Source: Planctomycetaceae bacterium (GTDB lineage: Bacteria > Planctomycetota > Phycisphaerae > Phycisphaerales > SM1A02). From it: DNA of 64,000 nucleotides. The position numbers and the translations under genes are program-made. The notes beneath the pieces are model-generated. The model was not told the DNA's origin. It did no database searches and saw nothing but the letters and a program-made list of their open reading frames with translations. The stretch covers positions 62,001 through 126,000 of the forward strand of contig JAIXYQ010000015.1 in assembly GCA_027490145.1 (NCBI GenBank), written 5' to 3'. Every line of letters starts with the position of its first letter. The stretch's first letter is position 1. This document shows, piece after piece, positions 26,333 to 33,836 of this stretch.

Positions 26333-26375
26333 AGTGTACGGCCACGCGGCCCCGTGGCCGGGTGCGGCATAGCAT
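26333..26375. promoter_or_regulatory. divergent leaderless promoters of asnB and the WecA-like gene
   Basis: TACACT on the minus strand (26333-26338) is 6 nt from ATG 26326; TAGCAT on the plus strand (26370-26375) is 7 nt from ATG 26383. The gap between the genes is 56 bp. Confidence 0.55.
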
Positions 26376-26382
26376 CGATCCC

Positions 26383-27348
26383 ATGGAGGCGACCACCGAT
26401 CCATCGTCGGTCAACGTGACCGGCTTCATGCTCGTGCACGCTGCGTGCGCACTCATCGCAGGCGTGCCGGCGGTGGCGATCGTCCGTCGCGTGGCGCTGT
26501 CCAAGGGCTGGATGGCCAAGCCGCGCGAGGATCGGTGGCACCGCGAACCCGTGGCGCTGCACGGCGGCGTGGGTGTCCTCGCTGCACTGCTTCTGGCGTG
26601 TGTCCTGGTGCCCTCGACGCCGAGCGCCCTCGACCTGTCCTTCGTCGGTGCGGTCCTGCCCGGGGTCCTCGTGCTGGCGGTGACCGGACTCGTCGATGAC
26701 CTGCGGCACCTCAAGCCTTGGACGAAGCTCCTCTGGCAAGTCCTGGGTGCCGCGGCGATGGGGTGGGCGATCGCCGGTGCCCGCGGGCTCCCCGCGTCCG
26801 ATGCCGTGGTGATCGCCGCATGGAGCCTGGTCTTCTGCAACAGCGTCAACATGCTCGACAACATGGATGGCGCGTGCGCCACGGCGGCGATCCCTGGCTT
26901 CGTGGGGATCGCGCTCGTCACGGGCGATCCGCGCGTGGCCTCCATCGCCGGTGCGGGAGCCGGTGCGATGGCGGCGTTCTGGATCTGGAACCGGCCGCGT
27001 GCGCGGATCTTCCTGGGCGATGCCGGCGCGCTGCCGATCGGGCTCCTGCTCGGGGCGCTGTCGGCGCTGGTGGCCATCGAACTCGACCGAGGCCAGTGCC
27101 AGCAGGTGCGCCCGTGGCTGCCATGGGTGCTTCCGGCCATGCTCGGCCTTCCGTTCATGCTCGACACGGCCTTCGTGTGCGTGACGCGCGCGGCCCGCGG
27201 CCAAAATCCGATGATCGGCGGGACCGATCACCTGACGCATCGCGCGTTGCGAAGGGGCTGGTCGCCGTGGGCCGTGCTCGCGGTGATTGCCGTACTCGGC
27301 GCCGGCGGCGTGCTCATGGTGGGCATGGCGGTCCTCGGGTGGGACTGA
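26383..27348 (+). CDS. WecA/TagO-like polyprenyl-phosphate HexNAc-1-phosphate transferase
   Basis: Integral membrane enzyme that starts a glycan chain by moving HexNAc-1-phosphate from a UDP-sugar to undecaprenyl phosphate. The GT4/MraY-family motifs are all visible: KPREDRWHREPVALHGGVGV, GLVDDLRHLKPWTKL (DDxxxxxPxxK), NSVNMLDNMDG (Mg-binding), RARIFLGDAGALPIG and GGTDHLTHRAL. 321 aa with about nine membrane segments. It is divergent from asnB/epimerase. This is the likely initiating enzyme of the 19.6-28.4 kb cluster. Confidence 0.88.
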   Translation: MEATTDPSSVNVTGFMLVHAACALIAGVPAVAIVRRVALSKGWMAKPREDRWHREPVALHGGVGVLAALLLACVLVPSTPSALDLSFVGAVLPGVLVLAVTGLVDDLRHLKPWTKLLWQVLGAAAMGWAIAGARGLPASDAVVIAAWSLVFCNSVNMLDNMDGACATAAIPGFVGIALVTGDPRVASIAGAGAGAMAAFWIWNRPRARIFLGDAGALPIGLLLGALSALVAIELDRGQCQQVRPWLPWVLPAMLGLPFMLDTAFVCVTRAARGQNPMIGGTDHLTHRALRRGWSPWAVLAVIAVLGAGGVLMVGMAVLGWD

Positions 27349-27419
27349 TCACCGCCCGCGCACGGGTGCCCGGATCATGCGCTTGGGTCCTCCTGCGCGA
27401 CAGCCCGGGCGCGGCTCAC

Positions 27420-27425
27420 TACGCT
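27420..27425 (+). promoter_or_regulatory. TACGCT -10-like hexamer, 7 nt before ATG 27433
   Basis: Leaderless-type element of the second epimerase gene. Confidence 0.45.
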
Positions 27426-27432
27426 TCGCTGC

Positions 27433-28413
27433 ATGCATCATCTGATCACGGGCGGCGCCGGATTCATCGGCAGCCATCTGGCCGAGGCGCTCGTCGCCGC
27501 GGGCCATTCGGTCACGCTGCTCGATGACTTCTCGACCGGCCGTCGCGCCAACCTGTCGGCCCTCGAAGGGCGAGCCGGCGTGACGGTGATCGAAGGCAGC
27601 GTGCAGGATCCGGTCGTCGTCGCGCGCGCCTCGGACGGCGCCGAGGTCATCGTGCACCTGGCCGCCACCGTGGGCGTCAAGCTCGTGATCGACCGGCCAG
27701 TCGAGACGCTGGTCAACAACGTGCGCGGGACGGAAGTGGTGCTCGAGGCCGCCTCGCGACTCGGTGCTCGCACGCTGGTCGCCAGCACGAGCGAGGTCTA
27801 CGGCAAGCTCATGTCGGGGGCGTCGAGCCAGCAGTCGCTCCGCGAGGACGACGACATCCTGATCGGCCGCACGAGCGTGCGGCGCTGGGGCTACGCCTGC
27901 AGCAAGGCGCTCGATGAGTTCCTCGCGCTCGCCCACGCGACCGAGCACGGGCTGCCGGTCACCGTCATCCGCTTCTTCAACACGGTCGGCCCGAGGCAGC
28001 TCGGCGAGTACGGCATGGTGCTGCCGCGCTTCGTCGAGGCGGCCCTCGCGGGCGCTCCCATCCGCGTGCACGGCGACGGCACGCAGTCGCGCTGCTTCCA
28101 CCACGTGGCCGACAGCGTGCAGAGCCTGGTCACGATCCTGGCCTCGCCGGCCACGCACGGGCAGGTGCTCAACCTCGGCAGCGACCTTGAGATCACCATG
28201 CTCGAGTTGGCCACGATGGTGCGGGAGGAGACCCGCAGCACGAGTGCGATCGAACTCGAACCCTACGAGCAGGCCTTCGGCTCGGGCTTCGAGGACATGC
28301 GTCGTCGGGTGCCCGACCTGGCGAAGCTGCGTGCGCTGCTCGGCCCCCAGCCGGTGCGTGACGTGCGCTCGATCGTGCGTGACGTGGTGGCCTGGCAGCG
28401 ATCACGGACCTGA
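27433..28413 (+). CDS. NAD-dependent epimerase/dehydratase (UDP-sugar, extended SDR)
   Basis: A 326-aa SDR with GGAGFIGSH near residue 8, DDFSTGRRANL, a long VHLAATVGVKLVIDRPVETLVNNVRGTEVVLE stretch, ASTSEVYGK, the catalytic YACSKALDE and FFNTVGPRQ. The DDFSTGxxxNL and GVxxVxxxPxxTLxxNVxGT parts resemble UDP-glucuronate decarboxylases and UDP-glucose 4-epimerases; the exact reaction cannot be read from sequence. It probably makes another sugar nucleotide for the same glycan. Confidence 0.85.
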   Translation: MHHLITGGAGFIGSHLAEALVAAGHSVTLLDDFSTGRRANLSALEGRAGVTVIEGSVQDPVVVARASDGAEVIVHLAATVGVKLVIDRPVETLVNNVRGTEVVLEAASRLGARTLVASTSEVYGKLMSGASSQQSLREDDDILIGRTSVRRWGYACSKALDEFLALAHATEHGLPVTVIRFFNTVGPRQLGEYGMVLPRFVEAALAGAPIRVHGDGTQSRCFHHVADSVQSLVTILASPATHGQVLNLGSDLEITMLELATMVREETRSTSAIELEPYEQAFGSGFEDMRRRVPDLAKLRALLGPQPVRDVRSIVRDVVAWQRSRT

Positions 28414-28492
28414 TCGTCGCGGTCCGGTCCATGACGACGAGTGCGGTGGCCTGCATGGCGGTGCGGTCGTCGACGCCGTCCTCACGCGGAGG

Positions 28493-29302
28493 TCATCGTC
28501 CCGCGGCCTTGGCCGCCTGCCACACCGCCATGGCCTCGGGCATGAGCTCGTTCAGCCGCTGGATGCGCGTGTTCTCGCTCGGGTGCGTGCTGAGGAACTC
28601 GGGCGGGCTCGCGCCGCCGGCAGCGGCCATGTTCTGCCAGAGCGGGATGGCCTCGCGCGGATCGAAGCCGGCGTCGGCGGCGATGAGCAGGCCGAGGTGG
28701 TCGGCTTCGCTCTCCTGGTTGCGGCTGAAGGCCAGCGTGCCCAGGCCGAGCGCGTTCAGCACCGCCTGCTGCGTCCCCGGGTCGGCCTCGGAGAGCTGGA
28801 AGCCGGCCGACACCAGGACATTCAGGGCCGCCTGCTGGGACATGCGTTCCCCGCCGTGGCGCGCGATGGCGTGTGCAGCCTCGTGCCCGATCACGACGGC
28901 GAGCTGCGCATCGTTCGCGGTGACCGGCAGCAGCCCGGTGAAGACCGCACTCTTGCCGCCGGGCAGGGCCCACGCATTCACCGTCTTGGGGTCGTCGATG
29001 ACCGTCATCTCCCAGTTGAACCGTCGCGCGATCTCCGGGTGCATCCGATTCGCGGCATCGAAGATCCGACGGCTCACCTGCATCACGCGGTCGTGCTCGG
29101 GACCGGTCGTGAGCAGCCGGTGACCGGCCTTCTTCGCCGTGTCGAGTTCCTCGACATACGCCTGCTGGCCGAGGTCGAGCTCATCATCGACCGAGAGGAT
29201 GTTGAACTGGCTCCGACCGGTGCCGCTGACCTCGGTGCAGGCCGACTGGAGGATCGCGGCGATGAGTGCGAGTGATAGGGCGAACGTGCGGAGCGCGTGC
29301 AT
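28493..29302 (-). CDS. M48-family zinc metalloprotease lipoprotein
   Basis: A lipoprotein signal (MHALRTFALSLALIAAILQSAC) is followed by a catalytic domain with VIGHEAAHAIARHGGERMS (HExxH near residue 140) and the third ligand Glu in SRNQESEADHLGLLIAADAGFDP. The SxGTGRSQFNILS-like start and the ordering match the LoiP/YggG and BepA-like group of periplasmic quality-control proteases. 269 aa without a TPR tail. The -10-like TACCTT is 6 nt before the ATG. It lies 20 bp after chrA in the same direction. Confidence 0.9.
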   Translation of the reverse strand: MHALRTFALSLALIAAILQSACTEVSGTGRSQFNILSVDDELDLGQQAYVEELDTAKKAGHRLLTTGPEHDRVMQVSRRIFDAANRMHPEIARRFNWEMTVIDDPKTVNAWALPGGKSAVFTGLLPVTANDAQLAVVIGHEAAHAIARHGGERMSQQAALNVLVSAGFQLSEADPGTQQAVLNALGLGTLAFSRNQESEADHLGLLIAADAGFDPREAIPLWQNMAAAGGASPPEFLSTHPSENTRIQRLNELMPEAMAVWQAAKAAGR

Positions 29303-29308
29303 GCACGC

Positions 29309-29314
29309 AAGGTA
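29309..29314 (-). promoter_or_regulatory. TACCTT -10-like hexamer, 6 nt before ATG 29302
   Basis: Minus-strand leaderless-type element for the M48 protease, overlapping the gap after chrA. Confidence 0.45.
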
Positions 29315-29322
29315 GGTGCGCG

Positions 29323-30564
29323 TCAGGGGCCGAGCAACCAACCCATGCCGGCGCAGAGCGCGATGACGATGGGCATGGGAACGCGAAGCCGCGACAGCAC
29401 CACGACCACCAGGATGCAGGGCACCGTCGTGCGACCGCCCCAGTCGAGCGAACTCGCGATCGGATCGATCCATGCTGCGGCGAGCAGCCCGGTCACCGCC
29501 GCCGCCACGCCGGCGAGCATGCGTCCGGCACCGCTCCAGGCAGCCAGTCCATGCCAGCCCCGCATCGTCACGAGCAGGATCAGCATGCCTGGAAGCATCA
29601 GCGCGGTGGTGCACGCGGCGCTCCAGGCGAACAGTGCGACGTGCCCACCCGGAAGTCCGTGCGTGGCGCCGAGGAACGACGCGATCGAGAAGAGCGGACC
29701 GGGCACGGCCTGTGAGAGTGCGTACCCACCTGCGAAGAGCGACTGATCGAGCAGTCCTGCATCGACGACGCTGCGCTCGAGGAGCGGCAGCACCACATGG
29801 CCGCCACCGATCACGAGCGAGCCCGCCTGGATGAGGGCCGCGAGCAGCCGTGCGCCACGGTCCGGCATGGTCGAGAGCACCAAGGAGCCGGCCACCAGCG
29901 CCACGAGCAGCATGGCCGCCGCCGCCGTCGTCGCGCGGGACGGCAGTCGCAGCGGGGGTGGGGCCTCGTGCGGGCGCGCATCGGGCGAGAGCAGCAGGCC
30001 CAGGCATGCCGCTGCGGCGATCGTCGCGATCGGCAGCCAAGGCGCATGGCAGGTGAGTGCGACGATGGTGGCCAGGACGGCCACCGACGCCCGTCCCGGC
30101 CCGACCAGATGCGAGCGCGCCATCGCGATGATCGCGAGCATCACCACGCCGGCGGCTGCGGCGTGCAGGCCGAGCATCCAACCGGCTGCGCGCGCATCGG
30201 CGGCATGGGAGAGCCCGAGGACCGCGCAGGTCATCAGCACCAGGCTCGGGATCGTGAAGCCCACCGTGGCGGCCAGGCCACCAAGGAGCCCTGCGCGCTG
30301 GTAGCCCAGCGCGAATCCCAGTTGGCTGCTGCTGGGCCCGGGGATCGCGATCGAGAGCGCGAGCAGGCTGGCGAAGCCGTGTGGATCGATCCATCGCCGA
30401 CGCACGACGAGCTCTCGTTCGAAGAGCGCGACGTGCGCCGTCGGTCCACCGAAGCCGACGCAGCCGAGCACGAGGAAGCGCCCGAGCACGCCGAGGGCGC
30501 TCATGGCATCACGGCGCGCGGTGGCCGCATCGACGCGTGAGGTTCCGGGTTCGATCGGCGCCAT
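29323..30564 (-). CDS. chrA: chromate transporter, two-domain ChrA type
   Basis: The 413-aa membrane protein has two CHR domains. The first has GRFLVLGCVGFGGPTAHVALFERELVVRRRW and SLLALSIAIPGPSSSQLGFALGY. The second has LIQAGSLVIGGGHVVLPLLE and ALSQAVPGPLFSIASFLGA. Long-chain ChrA proteins export chromate with sulfate as related substrate; other functions exist. It follows the GT28-like gene by 8 bp, so read-through is likely, but a TAGGCT (30575-30580) 10 nt before the ATG could give its own transcript. Confidence 0.9.
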   Translation of the reverse strand: MAPIEPGTSRVDAATARRDAMSALGVLGRFLVLGCVGFGGPTAHVALFERELVVRRRWIDPHGFASLLALSIAIPGPSSSQLGFALGYQRAGLLGGLAATVGFTIPSLVLMTCAVLGLSHAADARAAGWMLGLHAAAAGVVMLAIIAMARSHLVGPGRASVAVLATIVALTCHAPWLPIATIAAAACLGLLLSPDARPHEAPPPLRLPSRATTAAAAMLLVALVAGSLVLSTMPDRGARLLAALIQAGSLVIGGGHVVLPLLERSVVDAGLLDQSLFAGGYALSQAVPGPLFSIASFLGATHGLPGGHVALFAWSAACTTALMLPGMLILLVTMRGWHGLAAWSGAGRMLAGVAAAVTGLLAAAWIDPIASSLDWGGRTTVPCILVVVVLSRLRVPMPIVIALCAGMGWLLGP

Positions 30565-30572
30565 CCGGCGCG

Positions 30573-31772
30573 TCAGCCTACGCGTCGCGTGGCGGCCGCA
30601 TGCTCCCGGGCACGGATCGACGGAAGCGCGCGGGCCACCTGGGCACCGGCCATCGGCGTGGCCGATCGTCGCGCACGCGCGCCCATGTCCTTGAGCGTGG
30701 TCGGGTCCGCCAGCAACCGATCGATGCGCCAGGCGAGCGTGCCGGGGGTGTTGCAGCGGATCGCGCAGCCCCACTCCAGCAGGTGTGCGGCGTTGCGCTC
30801 TTCCTGCCCCGGCACCGGCGCGACGATGACCAGCGGAAGCCCCATCGCGCGGGCCTCGCTGCTCGACAGGCCGCCGGGCTTGCCGACCAGCAGGTCGGCC
30901 GCGGCCATGAGTTCGTGCATCCGATCGGTGAATCCCAGCACGCTGAACGTGAGTGGGCCCCGATGCTCCGCGGCGATCGCCTCGAGGGCGGTGCGGGCGG
31001 ACTCGTTGCGTCCCGCGATCGCCACGATGTGCGCCGGCGTCTGCATGCGCAGCAGCTCGCGGAAGAGGTCGCGTACCGGTCCGGTGCCTGCACCGCCCCA
31101 CGCGAAGAGGATCACCGGGCGGTCCTGCGGCAGGCCGTGGGCCGCCCGGCACGCCGCGCGATCCAGGGGCCGCGAGAAGACCGGATCGATCGGGATGCCG
31201 GTCACCGTGATCCGTGAGGGATCGATTCCCCCGAGTTCAAGCATGCGGGCACTCTCGTCGGCGGCGACGAAGAAGTGATCGCACGGGTCGCAGAACCACA
31301 TGCCGTGCACATCGATGTCGGTGACGACCGTGACCAGGCGGCCGTTCCACTCGCCGCGCGTGCGGAGCTGGGCCAGGTATTCCGACGCCAGGAAGTGGGT
31401 GCACAGGACGGTGTCCGGCTGCTCGCGCGCGAGCAGGTCGCGCAGCGGCGCCAGGCAGGGGTGATTGACCCGGAAGCGTGCATCGCGACCGTGCCATGGG
31501 CGATCGAGCTTGTCGTACATCCAGCCCAAGAGCGTGGGCATGCGCTGGATCATGCCCAGGTAGCCGCCGCGGTAGATCGATCGGAAGAGCGGATGCGCAT
31601 GCGCCAGCACATCCTCGACCCGGATCGAGTCGAGGCTCATCGAGCCCTCCCGTGCGAGGTCCTGGGCCCAGGCTGCAACGGCCTGGGCTGCGCGCGTGTG
31701 GCCGCTGCCGACGCTGGCCGTCAGGCACAGCACCCGGCCGGCACCCATCTGTTCGGACGATGCGCTCGGCAT
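30573..31772 (-). CDS. MGDG-synthase/MurG-like glycosyltransferase (GT28)
   Basis: The 399-aa GT-B enzyme has the diacylglycerol glycosyltransferase N-terminal signature (LCLTASVGSGHTRAAQAVAAW), CTHFLASEYL, VVTDIDVHGMWFCDPCDHFFVA and a C-terminal UDP-sugar site (LLVGKPGGLSSSEARAMGLPLVIVAPVPGQEERNAAHL). Family members add galactose or glucose to diacylglycerol at the membrane. The start overlaps the stop of the preceding GT4 gene by ATGA. With that GT4 and the LpxH-like hydrolase it forms a likely glycolipid operon. Confidence 0.87.
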   Translation of the reverse strand: MPSASSEQMGAGRVLCLTASVGSGHTRAAQAVAAWAQDLAREGSMSLDSIRVEDVLAHAHPLFRSIYRGGYLGMIQRMPTLLGWMYDKLDRPWHGRDARFRVNHPCLAPLRDLLAREQPDTVLCTHFLASEYLAQLRTRGEWNGRLVTVVTDIDVHGMWFCDPCDHFFVAADESARMLELGGIDPSRITVTGIPIDPVFSRPLDRAACRAAHGLPQDRPVILFAWGGAGTGPVRDLFRELLRMQTPAHIVAIAGRNESARTALEAIAAEHRGPLTFSVLGFTDRMHELMAAADLLVGKPGGLSSSEARAMGLPLVIVAPVPGQEERNAAHLLEWGCAIRCNTPGTLAWRIDRLLADPTTLKDMGARARRSATPMAGAQVARALPSIRAREHAAATRRVG

Positions 31773-32836
31773 CAACGGAGCGCCCCGTCGAGGCTCGTCA
31801 CGATCGGGCACATCATCGGCCGCACGGGAGCAACGTGATCGAGCACGACCTGCGCGCAGTGCCGCCAGTCGAGCGAGCGTGCGTGCTCGATGCACGACGC
31901 CCGCGGGACGGTGAGCGCCTGCATCGCGGCCTTCGCGAGGTCCACATCGAGCGCACCGTTGATGCCCGGCTTGACGACGTCGATCGGACCGGTCACCGGA
32001 TGGGCGGCGATCGGCAACCCGCACGCGTTGGCTTCGAGCATGACGATCCCGAAGGTGTCCGTGCGGCTGGGGAAGACAAAGGCGTCGGCGCTGGAGTAGT
32101 GCGCGGCGAGATCGTCGCCGAAGCGGTAGCCGGCCCAGTGCACGCCCGGGTAGCGGCGGGTGAGCCGCGTGCGCTCGGGACCATCGCCGACCACGACCTT
32201 GGTCCCCGGCAGGTCGCAGCGGAGGAACGCCTCGATGTTCTTCTCGACCGCGACGCGACCTGCGTAGAGGAAGACCGGCTTCGGCAGGTCCGGCAGCGCC
32301 GGAGGCAGCGGCCTGAACTGCATGGTGTCGACGCCCCGGCACCACTCCTGTGCACGCGCGATGCCGTGGCTGCGCAGTTCACGCATCACCCCGGGCGTCG
32401 GGGCCAGCGTGGCCTCGGCCGCGCCATGGAACCACTTCATGAGCCGGTAGGTGATCGCGGGTGGGATGCCGAAGTACTGCTTCAGGTAGAGCGGGAACTG
32501 CGTGTGGTAGCTCGTCGTGAAGCTGAGGCCCCGTGCCAGGCACCAGTGGCGCGCACACAGGCCCAGCGGGCCTTCCGTCGCGATGTGCACGAAGTCCGGG
32601 TCGAACGCCTCGATGCGGCGGCCGACCGCGCGCGGCGTGCAGAGCGCCAGGCGGATCTCGGGATACTTGGGGGCCGCGACCGTGCGGAAGAGCGATGGAT
32701 GCACCACCTCGGTCGCGATGCCGAGCGCGTCGAGTTCGCGGAGCACGTGGCCCCACGTGCGCACCACGCCGTTCACCTGCGGCTGCCAGGCATCGGTGAC
32801 CAGCAGGAACCGGCGCGTGTTCGAGGCCATCATCAC
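31772..32836 (-). CDS. glycosyltransferase family 4, lipid-glycosylating type
   Basis: A 354-aa GT-B enzyme starting FLLVTDAWQPQVNGVVRTWGHVLREL, as in SQD2/MgtA-like and other glycolipid or mannolipid transferases. It continues with TSYHTQFPLYL, WCRGVDTMQFRP, YAGRVAVEKNIEAFL and SRTDTFGIVMLEANACGLPIAAHPVTGPIDVV. The start is one of GTG 32836, ATG 32833 or ATG 32830; the first overlaps the preceding stop as GTGA. The acceptor is probably a lipid; the sugar is unknown. Confidence 0.87.
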   Translation of the reverse strand: MMMASNTRRFLLVTDAWQPQVNGVVRTWGHVLRELDALGIATEVVHPSLFRTVAAPKYPEIRLALCTPRAVGRRIEAFDPDFVHIATEGPLGLCARHWCLARGLSFTTSYHTQFPLYLKQYFGIPPAITYRLMKWFHGAAEATLAPTPGVMRELRSHGIARAQEWCRGVDTMQFRPLPPALPDLPKPVFLYAGRVAVEKNIEAFLRCDLPGTKVVVGDGPERTRLTRRYPGVHWAGYRFGDDLAAHYSSADAFVFPSRTDTFGIVMLEANACGLPIAAHPVTGPIDVVKPGINGALDVDLAKAAMQALTVPRASCIEHARSLDWRHCAQVVLDHVAPVRPMMCPIVTSLDGALR

Positions 32837-33735
32837 GCCACGCCCTCGAGCCGCGTTGCAGCCGGGCGGGTGGGCACCTCGGGCAGCGGGAACGGCATCG
32901 CGGGCGGCGTCCAGTCGTCGTCGGATTCGTGGGCGGCGGCGTCGGCGGCCCCGGCACTGCGGACCTTCGCGTTGAACGCCAGGCCGTCGATCACCTCGAT
33001 GCGGCCGTCATCGTGCTCGACCAGTGCCGTGCAGCTCTCGACCCAGTCACCGCAGTTGTAGTAGGCGATGCCCGCTCCGCCCACGTCGGCTTCGCAGGCG
33101 CTCTTGTGGATGTGGCCGCACACCACGCCGTGGAAGCCGCCACGCCGAGCCTCGGCCACCAGCTCCTGCTCGAAGTTGCTCACGAACTGGCAGACCTTCT
33201 TCACCGACTGCTTGATGTCGGCGCTCAGCGAGTAGTACGGCTGCCCGCGGAACGCGCGCCACCGGTTCCACCAGCGGTTCACGACCAGCAGCAGGTCGTA
33301 GGCGACGGCGCCGGCCTTGCTCAGCAGCCGGTGATGCTGCACGACGAGGTCATACTGGTCCCCGTGGCAGACCAGGAGGTGCCGGCCATCGACGGTCGTG
33401 TGCGTGGCGTTCAGCGCGATCTCGATCCCGCCGAACTCGTGTCCGGCGAACTGCCGTGCACCGTCGTCGTGGTTGCCCGGGATGAACACCACGCGTGTGC
33501 CCCGGCCTGCCATCTTCATGATGCGGCGCACGACGGTGTTGTGGGCGGCCGGCCACCACCAGCGCTGCTTCAGCCGCCACATGTCGATGATGTCACCCAC
33601 CAGGAAGAGCTCGTCGCAGGTGATGTTCTTCAGGAAGAACGCCAACTCATCGGCCTGCGCGCCCACCGCCCCGAGGTGCGTGTCGCTGATCCAGACCGTC
33701 CGGTATCTGCAGCGGGGTGGTCCGGATCTGGGCAT
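32833..33735 (-). CDS. LpxH-like metallophosphoesterase (UDP-2,3-diacylglucosamine diphosphatase family)
   Basis: The 300-aa calcineurin-fold enzyme shows all metal motifs: WISDTHLG, LVGDIIDMW, FIPGNHDD, LVCHGDQYD and VVCGHIHKS. The GDIIDMW...WWWP stretch and the length match the LpxH-related group found in Gram-negative envelopes. Classic LpxH cleaves UDP-diacylglucosamine to lipid X; this longer relative may act on another nucleotide-linked lipid. It is the first gene of a tightly overlapped minus-strand run with two glycosyltransferases. Confidence 0.85.
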   Translation of the reverse strand: MPRSGPPRCRYRTVWISDTHLGAVGAQADELAFFLKNITCDELFLVGDIIDMWRLKQRWWWPAAHNTVVRRIMKMAGRGTRVVFIPGNHDDGARQFAGHEFGGIEIALNATHTTVDGRHLLVCHGDQYDLVVQHHRLLSKAGAVAYDLLLVVNRWWNRWRAFRGQPYYSLSADIKQSVKKVCQFVSNFEQELVAEARRGGFHGVVCGHIHKSACEADVGGAGIAYYNCGDWVESCTALVEHDDGRIEVIDGLAFNAKVRSAGAADAAAHESDDDWTPPAMPFPLPEVPTRPAATRLEGVA

Positions 33736-33824
33736 GTCGTTTTGTCGGCATCCGGCGTCAAGGGCATGTCAGGCCTTCGTGCAGGTTGCGCAAAGTGTGG
33801 GTTCGCATCGTGCGATCCGTGGTC

Positions 33825-33830
33825 TACCCT
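33825..33830 (+). promoter_or_regulatory. TACCCT -10-like hexamer, 6 nt before ATG 33837
   Basis: Fixes the start of the GH57-like gene at its signal peptide rather than an upstream in-frame ATG at 33717. Confidence 0.5.
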
Positions 33831-33836
33831 CCGGTC

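Noticed and set aside
18553-30564. Metal-resistance island (ArsC domain and ChrA)
   Set aside because: They are about 10 kb apart in unrelated operons with no ArsR, ArsB, ChrB or efflux genes.
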